DNA of 64,000 nucleotides from Streptomyces sp. KL109B (GTDB lineage Bacteria; Actinomycetota; Actinomycetes; Streptomycetales; Streptomycetaceae), in assembly GCF_030766935.1 (NCBI RefSeq), contig NZ_JASERL010000005.1:558001-622000 (forward strand), read 5' to 3'. Below the pieces are notes generated by a model, which did no database searches, was not told where the DNA came from, and worked only from the letters and a program-made list of their open reading frames with translations. Positions 36,094 to 44,183 of the stretch are shown here, piece by piece. Every line of letters begins with the position of its first letter. Positions within the stretch are counted from its first letter, which is position 1. The position numbers and the translations under genes are program-made.

Positions 36094-38601
36094 TCACTTC
36101 CCCCTCTCCCGCTCGACCACCACATCCGTGCGCCGCACCAGGTCACCCGCCGACGCGCCCAGCCACACCGTGCGCTTGCCGGTGCCGAGGACCCAGGTGT
36201 GCCGCCCGCTGTCCCACGACGAGATCGTCCGGGGCGCGACCCGCACGGTGACCGGCCGCCGCTCCCCCGCCTCCAACGGCACCCGCCGGTATCCGCCCAA
36301 CACCCGGACGACCTGGTCGAGTTGGAGGTCCGGCGAGCTGCCCACGTACACCTGGGGCACGGCGACACCCGCCCGCTTCCCGGTGTTGCGCACGGTGAAC
36401 GACACCTCGATGCCGCGCCCCGTCCAGCGCGCCCGCAGGTCCTCGTACCCGAACGAGGTGTAGGAGAGCCCGTGCCCGAACGGGAACAGCGGCTTCACCT
36501 TCTTCGCGTCGTACCAGCGGTAGCCGAGATGGAGTCGCTCCGAGTACTCCTCGACGCCGTTCACGCCGGGGTAGCGGCGCGGGTCTCCGGACATCGGGTG
36601 GGTGTCCTCGGACGTCGGGAAGGACTGGGTGAGCCGGCCACCGGCGTCACAGTCCCCGTACAGGACGGCGGCGGTGGCCTCCGCGCCCTCCTGGCCCGGG
36701 TAGTACATCTGCAGCACCGCGCCCACCTTGTCGAGCCACGGCATGGTGATCGCGGAGGAGCTGTTGAGCACCACGGTCGTACGGGGATTGGCCTTGGCGA
36801 CCGCCGCGATCAGGGCCTCCTGGTGGTCGGGCAGCGCCAGCGACGTGCGGTCCTGGCCCTCGGTGGCGTCCTCGTACGCGAAGAGCACCACGTGGTCCGC
36901 GCCGCTCGCGGCCCGCACCGCGTCGGCGACATCGCCCGCCCGCGTCACACCGGTCACCCGGCGCAGCCGGAACGTCTGCCCCTTGTCGCCGCCCTTCGCC
37001 GTGATCTGCAACCGGTGCGGACCGGCCGCCAGGTCGAGGGACTTGTGGCGCACGGCGAGCGCGTCGGGCGCGATGGAGACGAGCCCGCCACTGAAGAACT
37101 CGGCGCTGCCGGGCAGCAGCGGGAACAGTTCGGCGCCGTCGAGCACCACCTTGGGCCGCTCGCCGGAGTAGTGGACGACGAAGGTCCAGGCGTCGGCCTC
37201 GTCGACGGTGAGCGTCCCCTCGTACGTCCAGGTCTGCCCGGCCCCGACCGCGCGCTCCTCCAGGTCGACGGCGGGCGCGAGCGCGCCGCCGGGCAGTGCC
37301 TTGCCGTAGATGTCGCCGCCGAGCGCGTACGTCACCGAACCGCCGTCGCCCGCACGGTCCTTGATGGCCTGGTACGGGCTGTCGGCGCGGTCGGGGACGA
37401 CGTGCGCGCTGCCGCCTCCGCTGACGAACGGGACGTACCCGGTGGCTCCGACGACGGCGACGGACCCGCCCTCCGGCAGCGGCAGGGTGCGGTCCTTGTT
37501 GCGCAGCAGGGTCGCGCCCGCCTTGGCGATGTCGAGGGCGACGGCGGCGCCCGCCTTCGCGTCCCGCCCCGGCCGGGGCGGCGGCTCCGCGGCGAGAAGG
37601 CCGAAGCGTTCCATCACCACCAGGATCCGCCGCACCGCCGCGTCCACCTGCGCCTCGGGCACGGTGCCGTCCGTGACGGCCCGCTTCAGGGCGGCGCCGA
37701 ACGCGTCCTCGCTCGGCATCTCCATGTCGAGCCCGGCCGCCATCCCCGCGACGGTGGAGTGGGTGGCGTACCAGTCGGTCATCACCCAGCCCGCGAAGTG
37801 CCAGCGCCCCCGCAGAATTCCGCTGAGCAGTTCCTTGTTGTCGCAGGCGGGGGTGCCGTTGACCTTGTTGTACGAGCCCATGACCGAGCCGGCACCGGCC
37901 TCGACGGCGGCCTCGAAGCCGCGCAGCTCCAGCTCGTACATGGTCTGCTCGTCGGCCCGCACGTCGATCGACATGCGGTCCTTCTCCTGGTTGTTGAGCG
38001 CGAAGTGCTTGACGGTGGCGATCAGGCCCTCGCCCTGAATGCCGCCGATCTCCTCGACGACCATGTCGGAGGAGAGCAGCGGGTCCTCGGAGAACGTCTC
38101 GAAGTTGCGGCCCGCGTACGGCGTGCGGATCAGGTTGACCATCGGCGACAGCAGCACGTCCTGGCCGAGCGCCCGCCCCTCGCGGCCGATGACCTGTCCG
38201 TAGCGGCGGGCGAGCGCCGGGTCGAAGGTCGAGGCGAGGAGGACGGGGGCCGGGAGGGCGGTGGCGTGTTCGGTGACGCGGACGCCGGCGGGGCCGTCGG
38301 CGAGGCGCAGGGGCGGGATGCCGAGGCGGGGGACGCCGGGGATGTAGCCGGCCTGGCCGAGGTCGTGCGGGTCCTTGGCGCCGTGCAGGAAGCCGAGCTT
38401 CTCGTCGAGGGTGAGCTTGCCGAGCAGCGACTCGACGCGCGGCCCTGCTCCGCGCTCGCGCTCCTCGTCCGCCTCCGCGAGGCTCGGCAGGCCCGCCGTG
38501 ACGGCGGCGGCGACCATGATCGCCCCGCCCATCCGGCGCAGGGCCGTTCGTCTGGAGATGCCGTCGGGGTTCTTTGCGTTGCTGGTCCCGCTGTCGGGCA
38601 T
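36094..38601 (-). CDS. Tat-secreted GH3 beta-glucosidase
   Basis: An ~835-residue glycoside hydrolase family 3 enzyme. A twin-arginine signal (SRRTALRRMGG, then a hydrophobic core) is followed by the GH3 N-domain (LADGPAGVRV, GREGRALGQDVLLSP, GRNFETFSEDPLLS, KHFALNNQE), with the catalytic Asp in WVMTDWYATH (~276). A PA14-like insert (TWTYEGTLTVDEADAWTF) is in the C-domain, and a fibronectin-III-like end (FPFGHGLSYTSFGYEDL, FTVRNTGKRAG). It releases glucose or related sugars from glycosides. ATG 38601 has GAGGAGAG upstream. The esterase gene follows at once. Confidence 0.93.
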   Translation of the reverse strand: MPDSGTSNAKNPDGISRRTALRRMGGAIMVAAAVTAGLPSLAEADEERERGAGPRVESLLGKLTLDEKLGFLHGAKDPHDLGQAGYIPGVPRLGIPPLRLADGPAGVRVTEHATALPAPVLLASTFDPALARRYGQVIGREGRALGQDVLLSPMVNLIRTPYAGRNFETFSEDPLLSSDMVVEEIGGIQGEGLIATVKHFALNNQEKDRMSIDVRADEQTMYELELRGFEAAVEAGAGSVMGSYNKVNGTPACDNKELLSGILRGRWHFAGWVMTDWYATHSTVAGMAAGLDMEMPSEDAFGAALKRAVTDGTVPEAQVDAAVRRILVVMERFGLLAAEPPPRPGRDAKAGAAVALDIAKAGATLLRNKDRTLPLPEGGSVAVVGATGYVPFVSGGGSAHVVPDRADSPYQAIKDRAGDGGSVTYALGGDIYGKALPGGALAPAVDLEERAVGAGQTWTYEGTLTVDEADAWTFVVHYSGERPKVVLDGAELFPLLPGSAEFFSGGLVSIAPDALAVRHKSLDLAAGPHRLQITAKGGDKGQTFRLRRVTGVTRAGDVADAVRAASGADHVVLFAYEDATEGQDRTSLALPDHQEALIAAVAKANPRTTVVLNSSSAITMPWLDKVGAVLQMYYPGQEGAEATAAVLYGDCDAGGRLTQSFPTSEDTHPMSGDPRRYPGVNGVEEYSERLHLGYRWYDAKKVKPLFPFGHGLSYTSFGYEDLRARWTGRGIEVSFTVRNTGKRAGVAVPQVYVGSSPDLQLDQVVRVLGGYRRVPLEAGERRPVTVRVAPRTISSWDSGRHTWVLGTGKRTVWLGASAGDLVRRTDVVVERERGK

Positions 38602-38738
38602 GGGCTGTCTCTCCTCGTTGCGTTCGACTGTTAAACGCACTGTGCGACAAATCGGACTTGACGCCTCGTTAGACACCGCAAAAACCGAACGGAAAATATG
38701 ACTGGCGCTGACTCGTGTCAATGGAACGCACAAGAAAA

Positions 38739-38776
38739 CGCGAGGGGCGCCGACCTCGTGGTCGGCGCCCCTCGCG
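38739..38776 (-). terminator. Strong hairpin after the thioesterase gene
   Basis: A perfect 16-bp inverted repeat (CGCGAGGGGCGCCGAC and its complement) with a 6-nt loop, 27 nt past the stop of the leftward hotdog thioesterase. The 38620-38720 part of the same gap is AT-richer and probably contains the beta-glucosidase promoter, with a loose GCGTT...AACGC palindrome at 38620-38638. Confidence 0.88.
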
Positions 38777-38802
38777 CGGTGCGGCCTCGGCTCAGCCGCT
38801 GC

Positions 38803-39255
38803 TCAACTATTGGGTCGCAACGTCCAGACGACGGTCATCTCGCCGGTCACGGCCCCGTCCTCACGCGTGATCGCGATGGCCACCGGGAACTCCGGACGCT
38901 CGCCCGCGTCGAGCTCGGCGACCACGTCGGCGGCCGGACGGCCGAGCGTCGCGGTGGCGGTGACCGGGCCCATCGCCAGCTTCTTGTACGCGATGTCGGC
39001 GCTCACGGCGAGCGGCACCGCGCGGGAGAGCTGCTCGCCGAAGGCGGCGAGCACGATGGCGCCGCTCGCGGACTCGCCGAGCGTGAACATCGCGCCGGCG
39101 TGCGGCCCGCCCACGTGGTTGTGGTAGTCGGCCTGGTCGGGCAGCGAGACGACGGCCTTCTCGGGCGTCGTCTCGTGGAACTCGAGGTTCAGGGTGCGGG
39201 CCATCGGCACCGTGGCGGCGAGCATCTCGCCGATGGACATCTGATCTGCGCTCAT
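38803..39255 (-). CDS. Hotdog-fold thioesterase (PaaI/DUF4442-like)
   Basis: A 150-residue single hotdog domain: LNLEFHETTPEKAVVSLPDQ, YHNHVGGPHAGAMFTLGESASG (the usual HNHxGGxHAG active-site turn), ADIAYKKLAMGPVTATA and EMTVVWTLRPN. Likely hydrolyses acyl-CoA thioesters. The physiological substrate is unknown. ATG 39255 was chosen. It is divergent from the MFS gene at 39.3 kb. Confidence 0.85.
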   Translation of the reverse strand: MSADQMSIGEMLAATVPMARTLNLEFHETTPEKAVVSLPDQADYHNHVGGPHAGAMFTLGESASGAIVLAAFGEQLSRAVPLAVSADIAYKKLAMGPVTATATLGRPAADVVAELDAGERPEFPVAIAITREDGAVTGEMTVVWTLRPNS

Positions 39256-39330
39256 GCATGGAATGTTACCCGTGGGTAGCAAGCTTGACCATCCCTCCGC
39301 CACCCCTCGCGAGAGCAGGCAAATCAGGAT

Positions 39331-40728
39331 GTGACCGACCAATCGTCCGGTGTCCGGGGAAACGGTTTGTCGATTCGGGCCGATGGCGGCGATAGTCCCC
39401 CAGTGACCTCTGCCTCCGCCCCCGACACCGGGCCCGACACCGGCCCCGCCCCGAAGCGTCCACGACTGCGCCCCACGTGGGCCGGGCGGAACTACACGCT
39501 GTTGTCCGTCTCGGCGGTCGTCACGACCCTCGGGGCGCACGGCGCGCTGATCGCGTCGGCGTTCGCGGTGCTCGACGCGGGCGGCGACGGCGGCGACGTC
39601 GGCCTGGTGGCGGCGGCGCGCACGCTCTTCCTCGTGGTGTTCCTGCTGGTCGGCGGCGCGGTCGCGGACCGCCTGCCGCGCCACCACGTGATGGTCGCGG
39701 CGAACGCCCTCAACTTCCTCTCCCAGGGCGCCTTCGCGCTGCTCGTCCTCCAGGGCGATCCGAAGCTGTGGCAGATGATGGCGCTCAGCGCGCTCGGCGG
39801 CACCGGCCAGGCGTTCTTCAATCCGGCCGCCGAGGGCATGCTGATGGCCTCGGTCTCCGGGGAGCAGGCGAGCCGCGCGTTCGCCCTGTTCCGGATGGGG
39901 ATGTCCGGCGCGGGCGTGGGCGGCGCCGCGCTCGGCGGCGCGATGGTCGCGGCGTTCGGGCCCGGCTGGGTGCTGGCCGTGGACGCGGTGGCGTTCCTGG
40001 TCGCGGGCGGGCTGCGGATGTTCCTCGACGTGCGCCACATACCGCCGCGCGAGCCGGGCGGCGGGCTGCTCGCCGACATGCGGGACGGGTGGCGGGAGGT
40101 CGTCGGGCGGCCGTGGCTGTGGACGATCGTCGCCCAGTTCGCGATCGTGGTCGCGGTGGTGGGCGCGGCCGAGTCGGTGTTCGGGCCGCTGGTGGCGCGC
40201 GACGAACTGGGCGGGGCGGGGCCCTGGGGCCTGGCGCTCGGCGCGTTCGGTGTCGGCACGATCCTCGGCGGGCTGCTGATGATGCGCTGGAAGCCGAAGC
40301 GCCTCCTCTTCGCGGCGACCCTCTCGGTCTTCTCCCTCGCCCTCCCCTCGGCGGCCCTCGCCATCCCGGTGCCGCTCGGCTGGCTGATCGCCGTGATGTT
40401 CGTGTCCGGCGTCACCATCGAGATCTTCGGCGTCTCCTGGATCACCGCCCTGCACCAGGAGATACCGGAGGAGAAGCTCTCCCGCGTCTCGGCCTACGAC
40501 TGGTTCGGCTCGGTGGCGATGGTGCCGCTGGCCACGGCGCTCGCCGGTCCGGCGGAGTCGGCGTTCGGGCGGACGGCCTCGCTGTGGGGCTGCGCGGCGC
40601 TGGTCGTCCTCGCGACGGCGGCGGTCCTCTTCGTACCGGACGTACGTCATCTGCGCCGCCGCGAGACGAGCCCGGCCAAGGTCGCCGAGGGCGGCCCGAC
40701 CGCCCCGGACCCCGTCACCCCACGCTGA
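39331..40728 (+). CDS. MFS transporter
   Basis: A 465-residue major facilitator, 12 helices expected, with GGAVADRLPRHHVMVAANALN (loop 2-3 motif), GTGQAFFNPAAEGMLMASVSGEQ, ALFRMGMSGAGVGGAALGGAM, and VTIEIFGVSWITALHQEIPEE. This is the enterobactin-exporter-like MFS_3 pattern, probably a drug or metabolite exporter. The first GTG (39331) has a close AGGA. GTG 39403 would remove a Pro-rich tail. The 3' end overlaps the convergent spermidine-synthase-like gene by 14 nt. Confidence 0.87.
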   Translation: MTDQSSGVRGNGLSIRADGGDSPPVTSASAPDTGPDTGPAPKRPRLRPTWAGRNYTLLSVSAVVTTLGAHGALIASAFAVLDAGGDGGDVGLVAAARTLFLVVFLLVGGAVADRLPRHHVMVAANALNFLSQGAFALLVLQGDPKLWQMMALSALGGTGQAFFNPAAEGMLMASVSGEQASRAFALFRMGMSGAGVGGAALGGAMVAAFGPGWVLAVDAVAFLVAGGLRMFLDVRHIPPREPGGGLLADMRDGWREVVGRPWLWTIVAQFAIVVAVVGAAESVFGPLVARDELGGAGPWGLALGAFGVGTILGGLLMMRWKPKRLLFAATLSVFSLALPSAALAIPVPLGWLIAVMFVSGVTIEIFGVSWITALHQEIPEEKLSRVSAYDWFGSVAMVPLATALAGPAESAFGRTASLWGCAALVVLATAAVLFVPDVRHLRRRETSPAKVAEGGPTAPDPVTPR

Positions 40729-41578
40729 ACGAACCTCCCGGCGGCTCCGGCGAAGGCACCGCGTCCGCATCGGCGACCGGCTTCGCGTCACCGACGAAAC
40801 GGCGCAGCGCGACGCCGTGCTCCACGCGCGCGGGGAACGCGTCACGGGCGGTGCGCCGGGCCAGCTCCGCCACGTCCAACTCCTCCCGGGAGGCGAGCAG
40901 CACCGCGTTCCCGAACCGCCTCCCCCGCAGCACGGCGGGCTCCGCGACGAGCGCGACGTGCGGGAACACCGCCGAGAACGTGGCCAGCTGAGACCTCAGG
41001 AACGCGAAGGGCGCGCCGTCCGCGAGGTTCGCCGCGTACGTCCCGCCCGGCCGCAGCACCCGCGCCACCTGACGCGCGTACGCCAGGGTCGTGAACGGCG
41101 CGGGCACCCGGGATCCGCCGAACACGTCCGCCACCAGCACGTCCACGGACCCGTCGGCCGCCGCCTCCAGCCACCCCCGCCCGTCGGCGCCGTGCACCGC
41201 GATGCCCGAGCCGTCCGGCAGCGGCAGGTGTTCGGCGACGAGCGCGAGCAGCCCCCGGTCCGCCTCCACGACGTCCTGCCGGGAGCCGGGCCGGGTGGCG
41301 GCGACGTACCGCGGCAACGTCAGCGCACCCCCGCCGAGGTGCAGCACATCGAGCGCCGCGCCCTCGTCCCCGAGGCAGTCCACCACGTGCCCGAGCCGCC
41401 GCGCGTACTCGAACTCCAGGTGGGCGGGGTCGTCCAGGTCGACATACGACTGCGGCGCCCCGTCCACCGTGAGCAACCAGGCCCGCCGCCGGTCGACGTC
41501 GGGCAGCAACTTGGCGGTGCCGTAATCGACATCACGGACAACGGGTATCGGCTCGGGCTCACCGTCGGCTGCGTTCAC
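40715..41578 (-). CDS. Spermidine synthase-like methyltransferase-fold protein
   Basis: A 287-residue Rossmann-fold protein with features of the spermine/spermidine synthase family: YVDLDDPAHLEFEYARRLGHVVD (the substrate-binding motif), DVLHLGGGALTLPRYVAATRPG (nucleotide loop), DVVEADRGLLALV, and VDVLVADVFGGSRVPAPFTTLAYARQVARVL. Actinobacterial members of this size often have unproven polyamine activity. GTG 41578 is the first start outside the upstream repeat DNA. Confidence 0.85.
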   Translation of the reverse strand: MNAADGEPEPIPVVRDVDYGTAKLLPDVDRRRAWLLTVDGAPQSYVDLDDPAHLEFEYARRLGHVVDCLGDEGAALDVLHLGGGALTLPRYVAATRPGSRQDVVEADRGLLALVAEHLPLPDGSGIAVHGADGRGWLEAAADGSVDVLVADVFGGSRVPAPFTTLAYARQVARVLRPGGTYAANLADGAPFAFLRSQLATFSAVFPHVALVAEPAVLRGRRFGNAVLLASREELDVAELARRTARDAFPARVEHGVALRRFVGDAKPVADADAVPSPEPPGGSFSVG

Positions 41579-41600
41579 GCCCCTATTGTGCCGGTCACAT

Positions 41601-41804
41601 TCAAACCCCTGCGGCGATTGAGCAGCGGGGTCCGGGGCAGAGCCCCGATCTTTTGAACCCCAGCGGCGGGTGAGCACGATCAAGCCCCGCCGGCGATTGC
41701 GGCGCGGGGCCCAGGGCAGAGCCCCGATCTCTTGAACCCCAGCGGCGGGTGAGCACAATCAAGCCCCGCCGGCGATTGCGGCGCGGGGCCCGGGGCAGGG
41801 CCCC
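41601..41804. repeat. Dispersed element followed by a 79-bp tandem duplication
   Basis: One full copy of the dispersed element (41601-41646, ending GGGGCAGAGCCCC) is followed by two near-identical 79-bp units (41647-41725 and 41726-41804). Each contains TCAAGCCCCGCCGGCGATTG and a GGGGC-GCCCC hairpin. It fills the gap between the spermidine-synthase-like gene and the tuf3 stop. Confidence 0.94.
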
Positions 41805-41818
41805 ACGACCGCAACCAC

Positions 41819-42994
41819 TCACCCCACCGACGTCACGGTGCCCGCACCAACCGTCCGCCCACCCTCACGGATCGCGAACCCGAGCCCCGCCTCCAACGGC
41901 ACATCCCGCCCCAGCTCGACCGCCATCGTGACCGTGTCCCCGGGCAGCGCAAACCCCACCTCCCCAAGGTCGACGTCCCCGACCACATCGGCCGTACGCA
42001 GGTAGAACTGCGGCCGGTACCCGGTGGAGACAGGCGTCGCACGCCCACCCTCCGCCGCCGACAACACGTACACCCGCGCGGTGAAGCGCCTCGCGGGCCG
42101 CACACTCCCCGGCTCGGCGACGACGAACCCCCGCCGCACCGCGTCCCGCGCGACCCCGCGCAGCAGCAACGCCACGTTGTCCCCCGCCTGCGCCTCCGCC
42201 ATCGGCTTCCCGAAGGTCTCGACGCCGGTGACGACGGTCTCGGCCTCCTCACCCGTGCCGTAGACCCGCACCTTGTCCCCGACCCGTACGCGCCCGCGCT
42301 CGACGGCCCCCGTCACCACGGTCCCGCGCCCACTGATCGTCATGACGTTCTCGACCGACAGCAGGAACGGCGCGTCCACATACCGCTCCGGCATCGGAAC
42401 GTACGTGTCCACCGCGTCCAGCAACGCCTCGATCGCCGCCGTCCAACGCCCGTCCCCCTCAAGGGCCTTGAGCCCGGACACCCGCACCACCGGCACGGAG
42501 TCGCCCCCGTACCCGTGCGCGGACAGCAGCTCCCGCACCTCCAACTCGACGAGGTCCGTGAGTTCGTCGTCACCGGCGTCCGCCTTGTTGAGCGCTACGA
42601 CGATGTGGTCCACGCCCACCTGCCGCGCGAGCAGCACGTGCTCGGCGGTCTGCGGCATGATCCCGTCGAGCGCGGAGACGACGAGGATCGCCCCGTCGAG
42701 CTGGGCGGCGCCCGTGACCATGTTCTTGACGTAGTCGGCGTGGCCCGGCATGTCCACGTGCGCGTAGTGCCGGGTGTCGGTCTCGTACTCGACGTGCGCG
42801 ATGTTGATGGTGATGCCGCGCTGCGCCTCCTCCGGCGCCTTGTCGATGCGGTCGAACGGGACGAACGTGCCCGCGCCGCGCTCGGCGAGGACCTTGGTGA
42901 TCGCGGCGGTCAGGGTCGTCTTGCCGTGGTCGACGTGGCCCATCGTGCCGATGTTGAGGTGGGGCTTGGTACGCACGTATGCCGTCTTGGGCAT
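41819..42994 (-). CDS. tuf3: Divergent elongation factor Tu (tuf3 type)
   Basis: A 391-residue EF-Tu with GHVDHGKT (19-26), the switch-I segment RGITINIAHVEYET, DMPGHADYVKNM, NKADAGDD and domain 2/3 sequence (GRGTVVTGAVERG, FYLRTADVVG, MAVELGRDVPLE). Several positions that are invariant in the main EF-Tu differ: DCPGH is DMPGH, NKCD is NKAD, and AFDQID is PFDRID. The gene stands alone instead of following rpsL-rpsG-fusA. S. coelicolor has such a second, divergent EF-Tu (tuf3), and this is its likely orthologue. It would deliver aminoacyl-tRNA, probably under special conditions. Confidence 0.92.
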   Translation of the reverse strand: MPKTAYVRTKPHLNIGTMGHVDHGKTTLTAAITKVLAERGAGTFVPFDRIDKAPEEAQRGITINIAHVEYETDTRHYAHVDMPGHADYVKNMVTGAAQLDGAILVVSALDGIMPQTAEHVLLARQVGVDHIVVALNKADAGDDELTDLVELEVRELLSAHGYGGDSVPVVRVSGLKALEGDGRWTAAIEALLDAVDTYVPMPERYVDAPFLLSVENVMTISGRGTVVTGAVERGRVRVGDKVRVYGTGEEAETVVTGVETFGKPMAEAQAGDNVALLLRGVARDAVRRGFVVAEPGSVRPARRFTARVYVLSAAEGGRATPVSTGYRPQFYLRTADVVGDVDLGEVGFALPGDTVTMAVELGRDVPLEAGLGFAIREGGRTVGAGTVTSVG

Positions 42995-43397
42995 GGCGAT
43001 GAGGTCCCTTCGGGAACTTCAGTGGATGAAGAAGATGAAGAGTGGTGGCCTCCGAGCCGGATCCGGGACGGTCCGAGACGGAGGCGGGGACCCCTGAGCC
43101 GTACCGACCCTCCCCCTGCGGGGTCCGCCGGAATGTCCGGAGAGGGTCAGCTTCGCGCGCCGTCAGTCGCGGCGGCGGTCAGGAAGACGGCAGCCCGAGC
43201 AGCGTCCGCGACTGCGGACAAAGCTGCGAGAAAGGCGTGCCGGAACATGTGCCAGATCTTCGCCGACCCGGCGCCGCCCGTCGACCGAATTTCCGCGCGC
43301 CGAAGCGCACGTGACGCTCCTCGCAAGTAGGGCAAGAGCCGGGAAAGTGAGACACAACCTACGGCGATCTTATGTATGGGTCGGTTAGTCTCCCCGG
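42995..43397. promoter_or_regulatory. Long leader/promoter region of tuf3 and the divergent VTT gene
   Basis: 403 bp. On the tuf3 strand a small hairpin (43004-43017, GTTCC/GGGAC-type stem with a CGAA loop) covers the likely AGGG ribosome site. Further up are GGTCC...GGACC and CTCTCCGG...CCGGC complementary segments, which make a structured leader of over 150 nt possible. A 62-codon minus-strand open frame (43147-43335) has no good ribosome site and is not called. An AT-rich patch at 43360-43395 (TCTTATGTATGGGTCGG) probably contains the promoter of the rightward gene. No tRNA was found. Confidence 0.5.
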
Positions 43398-44183
43398 ATG
43401 TTCGAGACCGTCCCCGCCCGACCCGCCCGCGCCGCCGGGCTCGCCGCGCGCTTCGGCCAGGCCCTGCTGTCCCCGTGGTCGCGGCTTTCGATGCTGGTGG
43501 TGCTGCTGACCGCGGGCGCGACGTGCGTGCTGCTCTTCGAGCCGCAGCGGCTGATCACGCAGGGCTGGCCACCAGCGGTGAACGGAGCGGCGGCGGTCGT
43601 CCTCTTCGCGGCGGCGTACGGAGTGTGCACGGTCGCGTTCGTACCGAGACCCCTGCTCAATCTGGCGGCGGGCGCCCTCTTCGGCTCCCAGCTGGGTCTG
43701 GCCGGCGCGATCGGTGGCACGGTGCTCGGGGCCGGGCTCGCCTTCCTGCTCGGCCGGCTGCTCGGGCAGGACGCGCTGCGCCCGCTGCTGCGCGGACGCT
43801 GGCTGAAGGCGGCTGACGGGCAGCTCAGCAAGCATGCCTTCCGGTCGACCCTGGCGACCCGGCTGTTCCCCGGCTTCCCGTTCTGGGCGGTGAACTACTG
43901 CGCGTCGATCTCGAAGATGAGCATCGTCCCGTTCCTGCTCGCGACGGCGCTCGGCTCGATCCCGAACACGGCGGCGTACGTGGTGGCGGGCGCCCGCGCC
44001 TCGACGCCCACGTCGCCGCTGTTCCTGGTCGCGATGGGCTTCATCGTCGTCACGGGGTGCGCGGGCGCGGTCGTGGCGTGGTGCAAGCGTCATCAGCTGC
44101 GGCAGCGGACGGAGCCGGTCGAGACGGTCGAAGCGGGAGAGACGATCGAAGCGGGAGAGACGGTCGAGACGCGGCAGGGCTGA
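43398..44183 (+). CDS. TVP38/VTT-family membrane protein
   Basis: A 261-residue membrane protein of the TVP38/TMEM64 (VTT/SNARE-associated) family, with FVPRPLLNLAAGALFGSQLGLAGAIGGTVLGAGLAFLLGRLLGQ split over the conserved re-entrant region, then RLFPGFPFWAVNYCASISKMSIVPFLLATALGSIPNTAAYVV. Related proteins move phospholipids or polyprenyl phosphates between leaflets. The last ~35 residues are Glu-Thr-Val/Ala-Gly repeats. The final 134 bp overlap the convergent MFS gene. Confidence 0.87.
   Translation: MFETVPARPARAAGLAARFGQALLSPWSRLSMLVVLLTAGATCVLLFEPQRLITQGWPPAVNGAAAVVLFAAAYGVCTVAFVPRPLLNLAAGALFGSQLGLAGAIGGTVLGAGLAFLLGRLLGQDALRPLLRGRWLKAADGQLSKHAFRSTLATRLFPGFPFWAVNYCASISKMSIVPFLLATALGSIPNTAAYVVAGARASTPTSPLFLVAMGFIVVTGCAGAVVAWCKRHQLRQRTEPVETVEAGETIEAGETVETRQG

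Noticed and set aside
43147..43335. 62-codon minus-strand frame upstream of tuf3
   Set aside because: No ribosome site, poor start and Ala-rich composition. Considered as a leader peptide but not supported.
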